Source: Pogonophryne albipinna | Lineage: Eukaryota; Chordata; Actinopteri; Perciformes; Artedidraconidae | Assembly: GCA_028583405.1 (NCBI GenBank) | Contig: JAPTMU010000050.1 | Coordinates: 380,001 to 444,000 of the forward strand | Direction: 5' to 3' | Length of the DNA stretch: 64,000 bases | In this document: positions 41,001 through 53,500 of the stretch, one piece after another | Numbering within the stretch: position 1 is the stretch's first letter | Layout: each line of letters starts with the position of its first letter | Position numbers and translations under genes: made by a program | The notes under the pieces: generated by a model | Database searches by the model: none | What the model was told of the DNA's origin: nothing | Seen by the model: the letters and a program-made list of their open reading frames with translations, nothing else

Positions 41001-42269
41001 CTGATATTTCTTTGTTTTGCTTTTAAGGTGGATTAGTTTCAAGTTCTTTATTATCTTCTTCACAAGAATTAAAGTGACGCAGTCGTTGGCAATAAAAACC
41101 TCTATAGGCTTCCTCCAACAATACATGTAAAATCACCCAGGAAAACAGAACAATTAGAACCTAAAACATGAAATAGTGTCCATTCATATTTGGGACAACA
41201 TTCAGAGTTTTAATATCAGTCATTAACATTTTGAATTTCTGAATTAATTTAAACTTTTTAATAAAGGATCCATTGTGATAAAGATATGTGTGAAAAAAAG
41301 ACTGATATACAGAAACAAATAAAGGTTATATTGGCTTGATTACAGGTTTTTTTTAATAAAAAAATATATTTTTTTGGTTTCTTTCTTTAAGACTTTTTGA
41401 ACCAGAGGTATTACAGAGGAATCAGAAACAACTAAATCTATGTGTGCTGTCTTTTAATGAACATTGAATAACTTCCTGCTTCAACCTGTAGTTTAATCTT
41501 AAATATGGACAAAACTAAACTGGTACTAAAAAGAAAAAAGGGACAAGTTGGAGGAATACAGAAACCCTGGATTATTGTATTAATGTGTCTTCAAAGATAA
41601 CAAACGATGTCCTCCCTTTTTCTTTTTCTAACATCAGCGTGTGTACATTTATTTACTGGGAACAGAGCTCCCCTTGGTGGTTATATCACACAGTGCAGCC
41701 TAATGAAAATGGCTAATAACATGACCTCCAGCAGCATTAACGTTATGATCCTGTAAATAAATAATTAACGTGAATTTATTAGTGGCACATTTTTTAAATA
41801 ACATATCAAATACTTTTTAGTCTTTAGGTTTAGGGAAAGTTAGCAAGTATTTCCAAGTTAAAAGGCTCAAGTCCAAGTCCTTTTTTATTTAGAGAAAACT
41901 GTTTTTTCAGGCCTTTTCAAAAAATAATAATGTAAGGTTGTTATACTACAGTTTTGTATTAACATACAGCCAGCATACAAAAGTAGTTTAAAAATTATTC
42001 AATGATAGCTAAAAAACCTAAATGCAAAATACAATCTTTATTTCAGATTCCCAAAAAGTCAAAAAAAAATAAAAAATCCAGTCATTACAGTTTATTGGTT
42101 TATTCTATTTCATGGTATAACATTATATACACATGGTAGTCATCCCAATTAATCAAAAGGAAGGTTCTATATCAAAATGCATATTAAGACTTTCCGGTGA
42201 CACAGTGTATCAATGTAAAAAGAATTATCTGCAACTAAGAATAATAATCATGTCTAATGTTTGTTTTGA
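41001..42269. other. Intergenic, AT-rich, nothing specific seen
   Basis: Upstream flank of cnnm4. It is AT-rich with several poly-A and poly-T runs (for example near 41346 and 42059) and no open frame or repeat that I recognise. Confidence 0.6.
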
Positions 42270-42455
42270 TTTGTGGCTGATGGGATTATTATGTACTACC
42301 ATGTTCATTAAACTGTGTTGATTGAATCATATGTTGTCATTCATGTTGTTTCTATTCCCCGGCTCTTTGCATAGTGGAAATTGTGAAGTCCACTGAGACA
42401 AATGTAACATGTGTGATATTGGGCTATATAAATAAACATTGATTGATTGATTGAT
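42270..42455 (+). repeat. LINE 3' tail with (TTGA)n end
   Basis: The piece contains CCCCGGCTCTTTGCA, GTGAAGTCCACTGAGACAAA, GATATTGGGCTATATAAATA and ends in ATTGATTGATTGATTGAT. This is the typical 3' end of a fish non-LTR retrotransposon whose tail is a short tandem repeat. Only the last 200 bp or so are present, as expected from 5' truncation. Confidence 0.6.
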
Positions 42456-44221
42456 AGTGATTGGAGATCATTACAAATACCTTCTTTCTGGCCTGAGGTA
42501 GATCTTGTAGATGTAAACGCTGCCAGGAAATGAGTTATTAAACCCAGGACAACATTTAAAAAATGTTTTCACACGGCTGAAAGTACCAAAAAGGAGCTTC
42601 ATTGGTCATAATTTAATGATCTAAATTGCAGGAACGTAAACTTTCAGGAGTAAAATTAAGGAAAGATTTTTCTGATACACCATTCCTTGGTTATCTTGCC
42701 GACTAAATAATGATCTGTACGCCATAATTTAAGACACTTCAACTTCATCTTCCCATCTTTATTAAGATCTATGAGAAAGTACACCATGAGTGGGAAATCT
42801 CTTGAGGTTTGTATGTTAAACTTGCATTTATATTATTTATTTTTATTTTTTTACAAGTCTTTTTATTTCATTATAGTGTACAGTAATCGATGCCATTTCA
42901 TTTATATTGTAATATCACAGTACCACAGTACACTCACTACACTCCCCCCTCCCTCCCTCCACCCGCAAAAAAAATGCTTATCAATATAACTTAAACAACA
43001 GAGCCATGAAGATAAACATAAAATGGAAAAAAAATGGGAAAAAATAAATAAATAAACCCACATCAAAGTAAAACAAACAAATAATTATACAATTAATTAT
43101 ACAATACAGCGACAATATAGACAATGACAACACAACTAGTATTTCCGGCCGTCAGGAAAAATAGCCACAGAGTGCACCATTCCATCACTGGTCATATCTC
43201 AGATATATTTTCCAAATAAGAAAACAATGGCAACCACAGAGCTTGAAAGATATGTCCACGATTATATTTTTCCAATGTCATTTTCTCCAGAGGTAAAAAA
43301 TGTGTTATCTGATCAATGAAAAGTTTAAATGTTGGAGGACGTTCATTCTTCCAGAATAAAAGTATACATTTCTTGGCAAAATATGTTATTGTGATTAGTA
43401 TTCTGTAATGTTTGGGATTCAGTTTAAAGTTTGGCATGTCATTTAACAGGGAAAAAACATGGATTGAGGCTCATTTCGATGCCTAAAACGGCTTTTGTGA
43501 GAGCATGAATCGAATCCCAGAAATGTTTCAAGAGATCACAATCCCAAAACAGATGCATGAATGTTCCTTCTTTTATTTTACATCTCGGACATTTTGAAGA
43601 GTTTTCTTTGGAAATGTTATGCATCTTTATGGGTGTGAGGTGACATTTGTTGATACATTTAAAATTTGCTTCTTTGATTTTATTGCTTGTGAATGGAAAA
43701 TGTGTTCTTTCACAGATATTCAGCCAAGTAGTTTCATCTATCTGTATCCCTAAGTCCTTTTCCCAGATATTTTTTAAAGTTGGAAAGGATGACTGAGCTC
43801 TTTTAGAAAAAACTGCATTAAATTCTCAAATTTTACCTTTGATCGTGCTCGATGACATCAATATCTCCTCCTCTTCCAACAATCCCGATCTCAATTTATT
43901 GCTTTTAATAATTGAGTGGATCACGTACCTAATTTGCAGGTATCTGAAAAAATCCTTATTTGAAATGTCATATTAAATCATTAAATTATTTCAATGTTAT
44001 ATCTTTGTGGAACAAATGTTTCAATTGCTTTATACCTGATTTCGTCCTTTTGTTTATATTAATTGACAACAAATATTTGCTAAGATCAGGATTGTTCAAA
44101 ATAGGAGAAAAGATTGAAATACCTGAGTTAACATGAGCTTTTTTTGTTCAGTCCCTCCAGGCTAAAAGTGTATTGACCACTGTAAAACATTTGGCCATAT
44201 TTTTCACTTTATTTAAGTCTT

Positions 44222-44340
44222 TAATTACATTACATTACATTACATTGCATTTAGCTGACACTTTTATCCAAAGCGACTTACAATAAGTACATTCGACCAG
44301 GAAGACACAACCTTGACCAGGAAGACACAACCTTGGATAA
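44222..44340. repeat. Short interspersed repeat inserted in the LINE
   Basis: The plus strand reads (ACATT)n, then TGCATTTAGCTGACACTTTT, ATCCAAAGCGACTTACAATA and AGTACATTCGACC, then two tandem copies of a 19-bp CCAGGAAGACACAACCTTG unit. The first part is a widespread fish repeat motif. LINE coding sequence can be followed on both sides, which shows insertion after the LINE arrived. Confidence 0.7.
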
Positions 44341-44508
44341 TAACAAATATAAGAGTTTCCACTGGCAACGGGTCAAAGGTATTGGCTTCTATCTGAACCC
44401 ATAGTGAATCCTTTCTTCCCAGAGACCAAGATAGTACATTTCTTAATTGAGCTGACCAGAAGTAGTGTTGAAAGTTGGGAAGACCAAGACCACCCATAGT
44501 TTCTGGTT

Positions 44509-46284
44509 TCATAAGAGTAAGTAACTTGATTCTTGGTTTTTTATTACACCAGATACATTTTGAGATGTGTCTATTGAGAGATTTAAAATAGTCAGCGGAT
44601 AAATAGCATGGTAACATTTGAAAAAGAAAATACATCTCGGTAGAATATTCATTTTTATGACATTGATTCTTCCTAGCAGTGATATTGGTAATGTGGACCA
44701 TTTAGATAAATCCTGTTTGATTTTGTCAATGAGTGGATTGTAATTCTCTTTAAACAGATTATCCAGGTGTGGTGTTATATTTATTCCTAAGTATTTAAAG
44801 CCACCTGGTGACAAATTAAAAGAACAAGACTTTTCCAAATTTGCTGTTGACGTCATATTTAAGAAACAAGCATTCGATTTCTTAAAATTAATTTTATATC
44901 CTGAGTATCTTCCAAATTGCTCTATCGTGTCGTGCAAGTGTGGTACTGAATTTCCTGGGTCTGTTAAGTAAAGAATGATATCGTCAGCATACAGAGAAAT
45001 GTTGTGTTCATCGTTAATCTTCACTCCTTTAATACTTATGTTGTCTCGCACACATGACGCCAGTGGTTCAATTGCAAAAAGCAAAGGTGACAGAGGACAT
45101 CCCTGTCTTGTCCCCCTTGTTAGTGGAAACAAATCTGAGGAACTGCAGTTAGTAATAACCGCTGCTTTAGGGTTTTTATAAATTGATTTGACCCACTCTA
45201 TGAACCGAGAGCCCATATTTAACCTGTTCAAGATAGCAAAAAGAAAATTCCACTCAACCCTGTCAAAAGCCTTCTCTGCATCTAAAGAAAGAAGCAGAGA
45301 TAGCTTCTGACCGGTGTCCAAATGGTTTATAATATTCAAAAGTCTCCTTATATTATCAGAAGAATATCTGCCCTTGACAAAACCTGCTTGATCAGGACGA
45401 ATTAGTTTAGGTAAAATAATTTCCAGTCGTTTTGCTAATAATTTGGTGATAATCTTATAATCATGATCCAAGAGGCTTATAGGCCTAAATGAAGAACAAT
45501 TCAAGGGGTCTTTCCCATCTTTATGTAGTACAGTAATATATGCAAGATTCATTGATTGAGGAAGTGTTCTGTTGTGAGAGAAGTTGTTAACCATTGACAT
45601 AAATATAGGTTGAAGTTCAGTCCAAAACTCTTTATAAAATTCTGCCGAGAAGCCATCTGGCCCTGGGCTTTTATTTATAGGCATAGATTTAATTGCAGCC
45701 AAAACTTCTACTTCTGTAATTGATGAGTTTAGATACTCTTGATCTAAATCAGACAATGTAGGTAAATTAATGTTATGGAGATAATTGTCCAGTTCATCTT
45801 GTGAGTAATCACTTTGAGATTTGTATAATTTGTTATAAAATTCATAAAAAGTCTGGTTAATCTGTTTTGGGTGGCAGGTTATCGTGTTGTCTTTCAGACG
45901 GATTGCCTTTATAGCCCTTTCTGCTTGCTGCTTCTTTAATTGATAGGCAAGTAGTTTACTTGGTTTATTGCCGAATTCATAATTCTTTTGTCTGATAAGA
46001 TTCATTTGTGTTCTGATTTCATTTGTTAAGTCAATATTTAATTTAGCTCTGGCTGTGTTTAATTGTTTCCAGTTTTCATCTGTCGATGCGGATTTATGAA
46101 GTACTTCACATCTGTTTACTTCTCTTTCAAGTTCTTGTCTGAGCTTAATTTGTTCACGTTTTTTAAAAGATGTGTATGAGATAATAAGTCCTCTTAAAGT
46201 AGCTTTTGCAGCTTCCCAAATAATATTCGGATCTATAGAGGGGTCATTGTTTTCTTTTATATAGTAAATTATCCACATTCGCAT
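44509..46284 (-). pseudogene. LINE reverse transcriptase (Tx1/L1-like ORF2, middle part)
   Basis: This 591-codon open stretch holds the non-LTR reverse transcriptase fingers and palm: INKSPGPDGFSAEFYKEFW, SFRPISLLDHDYKIITKLLA, an LLSLDAEKAFDRVEW block, TRQGCPLSPLLFAI, and the catalytic YADDIILYL. It would copy LINE RNA at a nicked target site. The FxPD/YADD spacing and the upstream endonuclease place it near the L1/Tx1 branch. It is cut from the endonuclease by frame damage, so no full-length protein can be made. Confidence 0.88.
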
Positions 46285-46551
46285 TTTTTATTTGAATTAT
46301 TCGTCTCTAAGTAAGTAGTTATTAAATTTCCAGCGCCTGGATACCAATTCTCCACTCTCCAAGTGAATAGTTAAATAAACTCTTGCATGATCTGAAATAT
46401 TAATGGAATCAATTTGACATTCTTTTACCCTATGCATGTATTTTGAGGGAATAAAAAAAAAATCTATTCTAGAATAAGAGTTGTGGACATTTGAAAAGAA
46501 AGTGTAATCTTTGACATCCTGACGCCATACGTCAATAAGGCCGCATTCTGC

Positions 46552-47064
46552 TCAAAGCCCCTGAAGGACCTTTGAGGATTTAAGATTGTGGCTCTTGGAC
46601 TGGTTAGATTTATCTAATGTAGGGTTAAGAGTGCAGTTGAAATCGCCGCCCATCAGTCCTAATCCTTTACAATTTTCATTGAAGAGCAGCACCATGTCTG
46701 ACATGAACATTGGTTCATCTATATTGGGAGCATAGATATTTAAAAAGGTGATTGGGGTTCCAAAAATAGTACCAACAACCAAAACAAACCGACCATTTGG
46801 GTCCGTAACTAATTTTTCTAATTCGAATGGGCAAGTTTTGTTTATCACAATAGCTGTCCCTCTACTATGGGTTTTATATGATGAGAAATACACCTGACCT
46901 ATCCAATCTCTTTTCAATTTAAGATGTTCAGTATCTGAGAGAAAGGTTTCTTGTAAGAAGACCACATCAACTTTGTCTTTTTTAAGAAGAGATAATACTT
47001 TATTCCCTTTTATGGGGGTTCCCAAGCCTTTAATATTCCAAGAATAGATTTTCATGTTTTGCAT
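46552..47064 (-). pseudogene. LINE AP-type endonuclease domain (ORF2 N-terminus)
   Basis: The 170-codon frame begins MQNMKIYSWNIKGLGTPIKG and contains VFLQETF, SRGTAIVINK, FLNIYAPN and GGDFNCTLN. These are in order the metal-binding N, E and DxN motifs of the EEP endonuclease fold that nicks DNA for target-primed reverse transcription. It stops at VLQGL; the following frame continues the domain (CGLIDVWRQD-type sequence), so a frameshift near 46555 broke it. Confidence 0.85.
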
Positions 47065-47724
47065 GGTGACTGCTGCATATCTGTGGGATTATATTTAAGT
47101 TGTATATTTTGGCCCCATACACAAAAGGGATTGTCACTGCTTTTATTATTTAACATTAAAACTAATGTAACACAAACGCAAAACACAAAAAGAAAACAAT
47201 ATAACATCCCACCCAAACCAGGGTCTTCTGACCCTGGCCATTCATCTACCCAATTTGTTGTAGCCCAGAGAGAAACAAACGTCAGAGAAATGTACATCTC
47301 AGATCTAATGAAATGTCCTCTTTGTGTTGGCAACTTGGAGCTCCCATCCTCAGTTCTCATTGAAAATAAATACATTTCTTCATAATTGTCCTCCTTAACA
47401 GGGGACGGGTAGATAGAAATCCGCATCCCAAATGTCATCATGGTATATTCCATCCGATCATTTACATGTCAAACAATATATTGCCATAATTTATATTATT
47501 ATTGATTAGGTTTAAAAAGGCATGAATAACTTCATAGTTTTTCAGTTAAACTTAGTTATCTGTTGTCACCGGCAATGTTTTTTCCAAGTAAGATAAACAT
47601 GCAGAAATATATTGTCTTAACATTAATGACGCACAAGACAAGACAGTAACTTTGAGAAAACCTGGAATATGAAGATGAAACATAAGCAAGTTAAATCAAG
47701 TTATGTAGATGAATATATTTAGTA

Positions 47725-47825
47725 GTGGTGGAAGAAGTATCCAGATGCTTTACGTATGCAACAGTACCTGTGCAACAACGTAAAAACCCCACATTATAAT
47801 GAAAGAAAAGTATTCCAATCAAATA
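47725..47825. repeat. End fragment of the TAGTGGTGGAAGAAGTA MITE
   Basis: It begins TAGTGGTGGAAGAAGTATCC, the usual terminus of the ACTTTTACT-type fish element, then becomes unrecognisable after about 100 bp. Confidence 0.5.
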
Positions 47826-47934
47826 AAGCCCTATTTGCCGAATCTCGCCTTTGGTAATTGTTATATTTTTATTTTTTTGGATCAGCAACCATTATCAATT
47901 ATTCGAAAAAATATTCACATAAGAATCCATTGTA

Positions 47935-48255
47935 TCACAGTTGTCAACTATTTTATTGTTTGACAACTATTTCAGTAATTGTTTAATCAGTTTGAGTAAT
48001 ATTTTGAGAAACATAAAATCAACATGATACGATTCTGGCTTTTTTATTGTGAATACTTTCTTTACTTCTCTATGGCAATGAACTAAATATATTTCATGTC
48101 CAAACAAGAGATCATGTTGGGCTTTGAAAAACACTGATGGACATTTTTCTCCATATTATGTAATGTATAAAACCAACTACGGATTATTCGTGAACATATT
48201 CAACAGTTTAATCGACAAAAATAATCGTAAATAGTTTTCAAGTTGCAGCCCTATA
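47935..48255 (-). repeat. Fish MITE, end TAGGGCTGCAACT
   Basis: On the minus strand it starts near ATAGGGCTGCAACTTG, followed by ACGATTATTTTTGTCGATTA-type sequence, and continues to AACTATTTCAGT- and GTTGACAACT-like blocks at the far end. This is a common teleost non-autonomous element; the left boundary is vague. Confidence 0.55.
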
Positions 48256-49073
48256 TTATTTAATTGAAGCATTTGTTGTATCTACTTAGGTACATTGATT
48301 CCTTAAAAATTAGGAATCACATTTAATGAGATGATATGTAAAATCTTAATCTACAGAAGTCAAATAGATACACTTTTTCTGTTAAGTATAACTGTATTGT
48401 GTTGGGGGAAGAGTGCATTTAAGTTTCCCACATAAGTAAATACTTTTTATTTGAATTAATTTTACTTTAGTTATGTTTCAAATATCAGTACGATCTCCTG
48501 TAATTAGGATAGGCAAATGCACGTTTCGTCTGACACAAAACTATTTTAACTAGTAAATATTGCACAAACTGTTGACCTAAACTGTATGTGCGCAAGATAC
48601 TGCATTTAAAATGTGCACCAGAGACAACTTTATGTAGCCTGAGAAGTTTTTTAAGTGCTTGCAGTTCCGACCTTTTGCAGTTTTCCCACAGATCACACGT
48701 ACATAAAATGTTATTTCTGTCATGATCTGTTTATTTTCAGTTTTATTTTGAATGGTCACAGTCTGTCGGTTTCATGTTTTACTTTGAAAGGTGTGCACCC
48801 CATGTCTCATGTCTGCAGTTGCTTCCTGTCTTGTGATTACCGTTGTGTATTCACTCTTGCTTTCCCTTGTGTTAGTGATGGCGAGATGAAGCCTTATGAA
48901 GCTTTGAAGCTTTCCAGCAAATTGGTTCGCAAAAGAGTTCATCTCATGAGGCTTCATCATGGGCTTCATTTGAACACAAACCCCCCTGTTGGTCAAAGTG
49001 TAAAACAGGCAGATTTGACATCTCAACAGTGCATGGGAGCCTGTCTCAGGACACCTCCACTCTCAGGACAGTG
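48256..49073. other. Intergenic; contains one MITE-like start near 48875
   Basis: Mostly AT-rich with nothing specific. From about 48875, TAGTGATGGCGAGATGAAGC followed by TTTGAAGCTTTC and TTCATCATGGGCTTC resembles a hAT-type fish MITE terminus. A second end was not found. Confidence 0.4.
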
Positions 49074-49909
49074 AGAAAATGACAGTCCCAGAACAAATGA
49101 CCATATCTTCCCTTCTCAAAGGGTTAAATTAATAATCTTTTTTCTCAAAGCAATGATAAACCTGTGAGTTGGATGTAGAAGTGTCAGAATCAATATAGAT
49201 GTTTTTATTTTAAAGTAAATTCAGATTGAACATAGTAAAAAATATACATATATAGGGCTGTCAAACGATTAAAAATGTTAATCAGATTAATCACAGCTTA
49301 AAAATTAATTAATCATGATTAATCACCATTCGAACTATGTCCAAAATATGCCATTTCTTTATGTATATTGTTGTGGGAATGGAAAGATAAATGAAAGAAG
49401 GCGGATATATCCATTTAACATACATGTATGTATGTTTATTATAACATTTTTCTGCGTGTCAAAATGAAAGACAGCACACACACCTATCCAGTGGCGTTTT
49501 TATATGTACAAAAGTGGTGGGGCACAAAAAACTTAGATGTCTATACAGTAGCTTCTGCAGTGAGGTTCATGGCTGGTGAGGCACTGGCTCTGACTCTTCA
49601 GGTTTACAAATATTATATTTTGACCTAAATCAAAATATAATATTATTTTCAAAAGCTTTTTTTGTCTGATGCTTCAATTAATTTTAAACAGACAGTTCAA
49701 CAAAAGGATACCCAAAAAATGTAATTTTATCATTTAAATATTGAATTGTTCTCTCTTAGTAAGATCCCATTTTCAATAAAATTGCAGTCTTACCTTGACT
49801 TGAAGATTAAGTCCATTTGCCTATCCTTCTGGACAAAAATCTCTATTACTTTTTTGTAAAAGTCCTCCTTATCTTCTTGTAGTTTCAAAAGTCTATCATA
49901 AATCTAATC

Positions 49910-50120
49910 TAATCAATAGATTTATGATTCGAAAATTATAAAAGTAGGGTAGACATGTGGATATTATCCGGCTGAACAAAACGTGCATTTATCTAACAGG
50001 TTTGTTTCCCACAGATCTTATTTGGAGCTATTTTCTAAAATCCTATGGAGAAATCTCATTGCTTTTTTGTCGAGGGAAGCCATACGCAGCTTACTTCCGG
50101 GTTTTAGGACGCCTCACTGC
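49910..50120 (+). repeat. Copy of the MITE also seen at 57772-58006
   Basis: It shares GATTTATGATTCGAAAATTA, AAAGTAGGGTAGACATGTGG, CCGGCTGAACAAAACGTGCA and the terminus GGTTTTAGGACGCCTCACTG with the reverse complement of 57772-58006. Its left terminus is not clear. It lies in the block unique to the left arm of the inverted duplication. Confidence 0.7.
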
Positions 50121-50204
50121 AGCTCTCTCGTCTCCTCTTCACACACCACACTTTTCGCGGCACACATACTTACAGCCAATCAGCTCTGAATGATGTGAGA
50201 TGAC

Positions 50205-51236
50205 GTATGGTGGGGATGGCAGCTGGATGCAATCCTACCTGGAGGGGAGAGAACAGATGGTGGAGGTAAACGGTACTCTGTCCCCCCCCTCCCAGTGAGC
50301 TGTGGTGTTCCACAAGGAAGCATATTAGGTCCATTACTGTTCCTAATTTATGCAAATGACATGTCATCAGCATGTGACTGCAACTTGTTCCTGTTCGCCG
50401 ACGACTCAGCCCTGCTGGTCTCTGACAGGAGCAGATTGCAGGTTGAAAAAACCCTCAGCTCCGAGCTCGGCAGAATCTGCACCTGGCTCGCCGATAATAA
50501 ATTATCATTACACCTGGGTAAAACAGAGTCCATTCTCTTCGGTTCGAAACATAATCTCAGCAAATCCGACGACTTCTCAGTTGCAGTGAGTGACATTATT
50601 GTCACAAGTAAGAAGGAAATTACATACCTAGGATCTATTCTTGAGGCAAACTTCTCCTGTGACAAAATGGCATCCAATGTAATAAAAAAAGGCAATCAAA
50701 GAACTAGATTCCTATACCGGATCTCCTCTCTGGTAAACAAAAACACCCTGAAAACTCTGGCAGGAGCACTCATTCAAGGATACTATGACTATGCTTGCAC
50801 GTCATGGTACCATAGCACCTCCAAGGTGCTAAAAATAAAACTTCAAACATCGCAAAATAAACTGGTCAGACTACTGCTTGACCTTTCATCTAGAACCCAC
50901 CTCACCTCTGCCCACTTTGACAACCTAGGATGGCTTAGAGTAGACGACAGAGTACAGCTACTTGCAATGGGCCTGGTCTACAAGATCCACTACACCTCTA
51001 TGGTACCCATGTACATGTCAAAATTCTTCCCAAAGGTCAAGGAATACCATGATCATAACACCAGAGGGAGCTCCACAAATCATGTGAAACCCAGATTTGA
51101 CACAAAAAAGGGTGAATACACGTTTCGCAATTATGCCACATCCACAACTGTAAAGGAAAGTAAAACTATACTTACCTTCAAAACCTCTCTTAAAGAGCAC
51201 CTTCGGGGGAGAGCATTGCAAAACTGGCCCCGGTAA
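50205..51236 (+). pseudogene. Jockey-superfamily LINE reverse transcriptase, 5'-truncated
   Basis: The plus-strand frame 50295-51236 (313 codons) starts inside the palm domain with SCGVPQGSILGPLLFLIYAN, then the catalytic FADDSALL, WLADNKLSLHLGKTESILFG and the thumb and C-terminal region to LKEHLRGRALQNWPR. An upstream piece (about 50205-50290, SWMQSYLEGREQMVEVNG) is joined through a C-run that shifts the frame. Fingers, endonuclease and ORF1 are absent, the usual result of incomplete target-primed reverse transcription. It lies in the left arm only of the inverted duplication, so it arrived after that event or was lost from the other arm. Confidence 0.85.
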
Positions 51237-53052
51237 TGGTACAAATCTCAACCTGTCGTACAATGGGCAGCTTCCCCCCCCATCTATGTATATACTCTCA
51301 TTTTAGACTCTGTTACTAACTGTATATCTGTAGACTTGGTATGTCTTAAATGTCCGGTTAGGATGTAGTAGTGGAGTACTTCGTGACCACAGAGTGTTAA
51401 CGTTGTGATCAGCTGTTTTAGCGCAGTTCTCCAGTGAAGGGGGGGAATCTCCCTCCGCAGCCGGTAGCGTAGTTTTGGCACAATTCCATTGTACAGACCG
51501 ACGTTAACAGCAGCCCTGTCTGTGGACACGGAGACCGACTCTGTCGTCCGGTGATCTTACCGCCTTCTGGAAAAGCTTCACAAGTACGTCGGTACGCAAA
51601 TGCGCTTTGTGACACAAGTGCTGGTACGCATTTCAGATTACGCACATAACCTGCGTACCAGTTATGTGTTACCTGTACTACAGCAAAAGTATTCTCCGTC
51701 GGGACTTCCTGCAACAACACCACTCCGTTATCTTGATTCTGATTGGCCAGAAGACATTATCAAAGATGTTCTATTGAGAAGACGATCACTACGTGACAAA
51801 AGTTTTCAAAACCGTTTCTGGTCTTCGGTATTTCCAGACAAGTGGCTACTGAAATCAATCTTACTAACTGCTGTCTGTGCAATTTACTCCGCGCGAGTTG
51901 GCAGACTTTATTTTGCTTACTTTAACATCATTTTTCATGGTGGGGCTAAGCCATTTCTTGGTATGGGTGTAGCCTACCCCAGCCATACCCTGGCACTGCC
52001 ACTGGTGGGATGTATGGGGCGGGCCATTCTGCACATGCATTAAATGCGTTAAATATTTTAACGCAATTAATTCAAAAAATTAATTACCGCCGTTAACGCG
52101 ATAATTTTGACAGCATTAATATGTATATATATATATATGTATATACATATTAATGCTGTCAAAATTATCGCGTTAACGACGGTAATTAATTTTTTGAATT
52201 AATTGCGTTAAAATATTTAACGCATTTAAGATTGATTTCAGTAGCCACTTGTCTGGAAATACCGAAGACCAGAAACGGTTTTGAAAACTTTTGTCACGTA
52301 GATCGTCTTCTCAATAGAACATCTTAGATAATGTCTTCTGGCCAATCAGAATCAAGATAACGGCTTGGTGTTGTTGCAGGAAGTCCCGACGGAGAATACT
52401 TTTGCTGTAGTACAGGTAACACATAACTGGTACGCAGGTTATGTGCGTAATCTGAAATGCGTACCGTCACTTGTGTCACAAAGCGCATTTGGGTACCGAC
52501 GTACTTGTGAAGCTTTTCCAGAAGGCGGTTAGATCACCGGACGACAGAGTCGGTCTCCGTGTGCACAGACAGGCTGCTGTTAACGTCGGTCTGTACAACG
52601 GAATTGTGCCAAAACTACGCCAACCGGCTGCGGAGGGAGACTCCCCCCCTTCACTGGAGAACTGCGCTAAAACAGCTGATCACAACGTTAACACTCTGTG
52701 GTCACGAAGTACTCCACTAGCCGCCCCCCCCCCCGTTGACTTTCCTGAAGTACTCCCCCGTTGATAGAAATCAACACGTAATGAATTAAGACCCCACGCT
52801 TTGATGATTGATAGGTGTGTGGGCTGTCTTTCATTTTGACACGCAGAAAAATGTTATAATAAACATACATACATACATACATGTATGTTAAATGGATATA
52901 TCCGCCTTCTTTCATTTATCTTTCCATTCCCACAACAATATACATAAAGAAATGGCATATTTTGGACATAGTTCGAATGGTGATTAATCATGATTAATTA
53001 ATTTTTAAGCTGTGATTAATCTGAATAAAAATGTTAATAGTTTGACAGCCCT

Positions 53053-53057
53053 AATAC

Positions 53058-53089
<32 letters not shown>

Positions 53090-53431
53090 ATATGTATATG
53101 TATATATGTATATATATGTATATATATATACATATACACATACATACATATATATATACATACATACGTATATACATACATATATATACACATATATATA
53201 TACATACATACACATATACATATACATACATACACATATATATACATATACATATACATACATACACATATACACATATATATACATATACATATACATA
53301 CATACACATATACATATATATACATATATACATACATACACATATACATATATATACATATATACATACATACATATACACATATATATATATATACATA
53401 TATATACACATATACATATACATATACATAC

Positions 53432-53462
<31 letters not shown>

Positions 53463-53500
53463 TATATACATATACATATATATACACATACATATAAAAA
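53053..53500. repeat. TA/CATA-rich microsatellite tract
   Basis: About 450 bp of ATATAC, ACATAC and TATATG units. It begins at the outer edge of the mobile-element arm of the inverted duplication. The long Tyr/Ile and Met/Tyr/Val frames across it are artefacts. Confidence 0.95.

Larger units (their letters stand above)
42840..47450 (-). mobile_element. Tx1/L1-like LINE, 5'-truncated and decayed
   Basis: On the minus strand, an AP-endonuclease domain (47064-46552) is followed by reverse transcriptase (46284 to about 44509) and a C-terminal segment with a CPRCKIKEGTFMHLFWDC zinc-finger-like motif (43624-43439) and a further stretch to 43192. The plus-strand poly-T near 42845 would be the 3' poly-A. 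Boundaries are approximate; no ORF1 is recognised and the 5' end is uncertain. Coding decay consists of a frameshift between endonuclease and RT, two stops near 46290-46310, a small repeat insertion at 44222-44340 and frameshifts in the C-terminal part. Confidence 0.8.

Noticed and set aside
49254..53052. Interpreting the whole palindrome as one classical foldback transposon
   Set aside because: Inverted similarity continues outside the mobile-element ends (49074-49240 with 53621-53785), which points to duplication of a larger segment.
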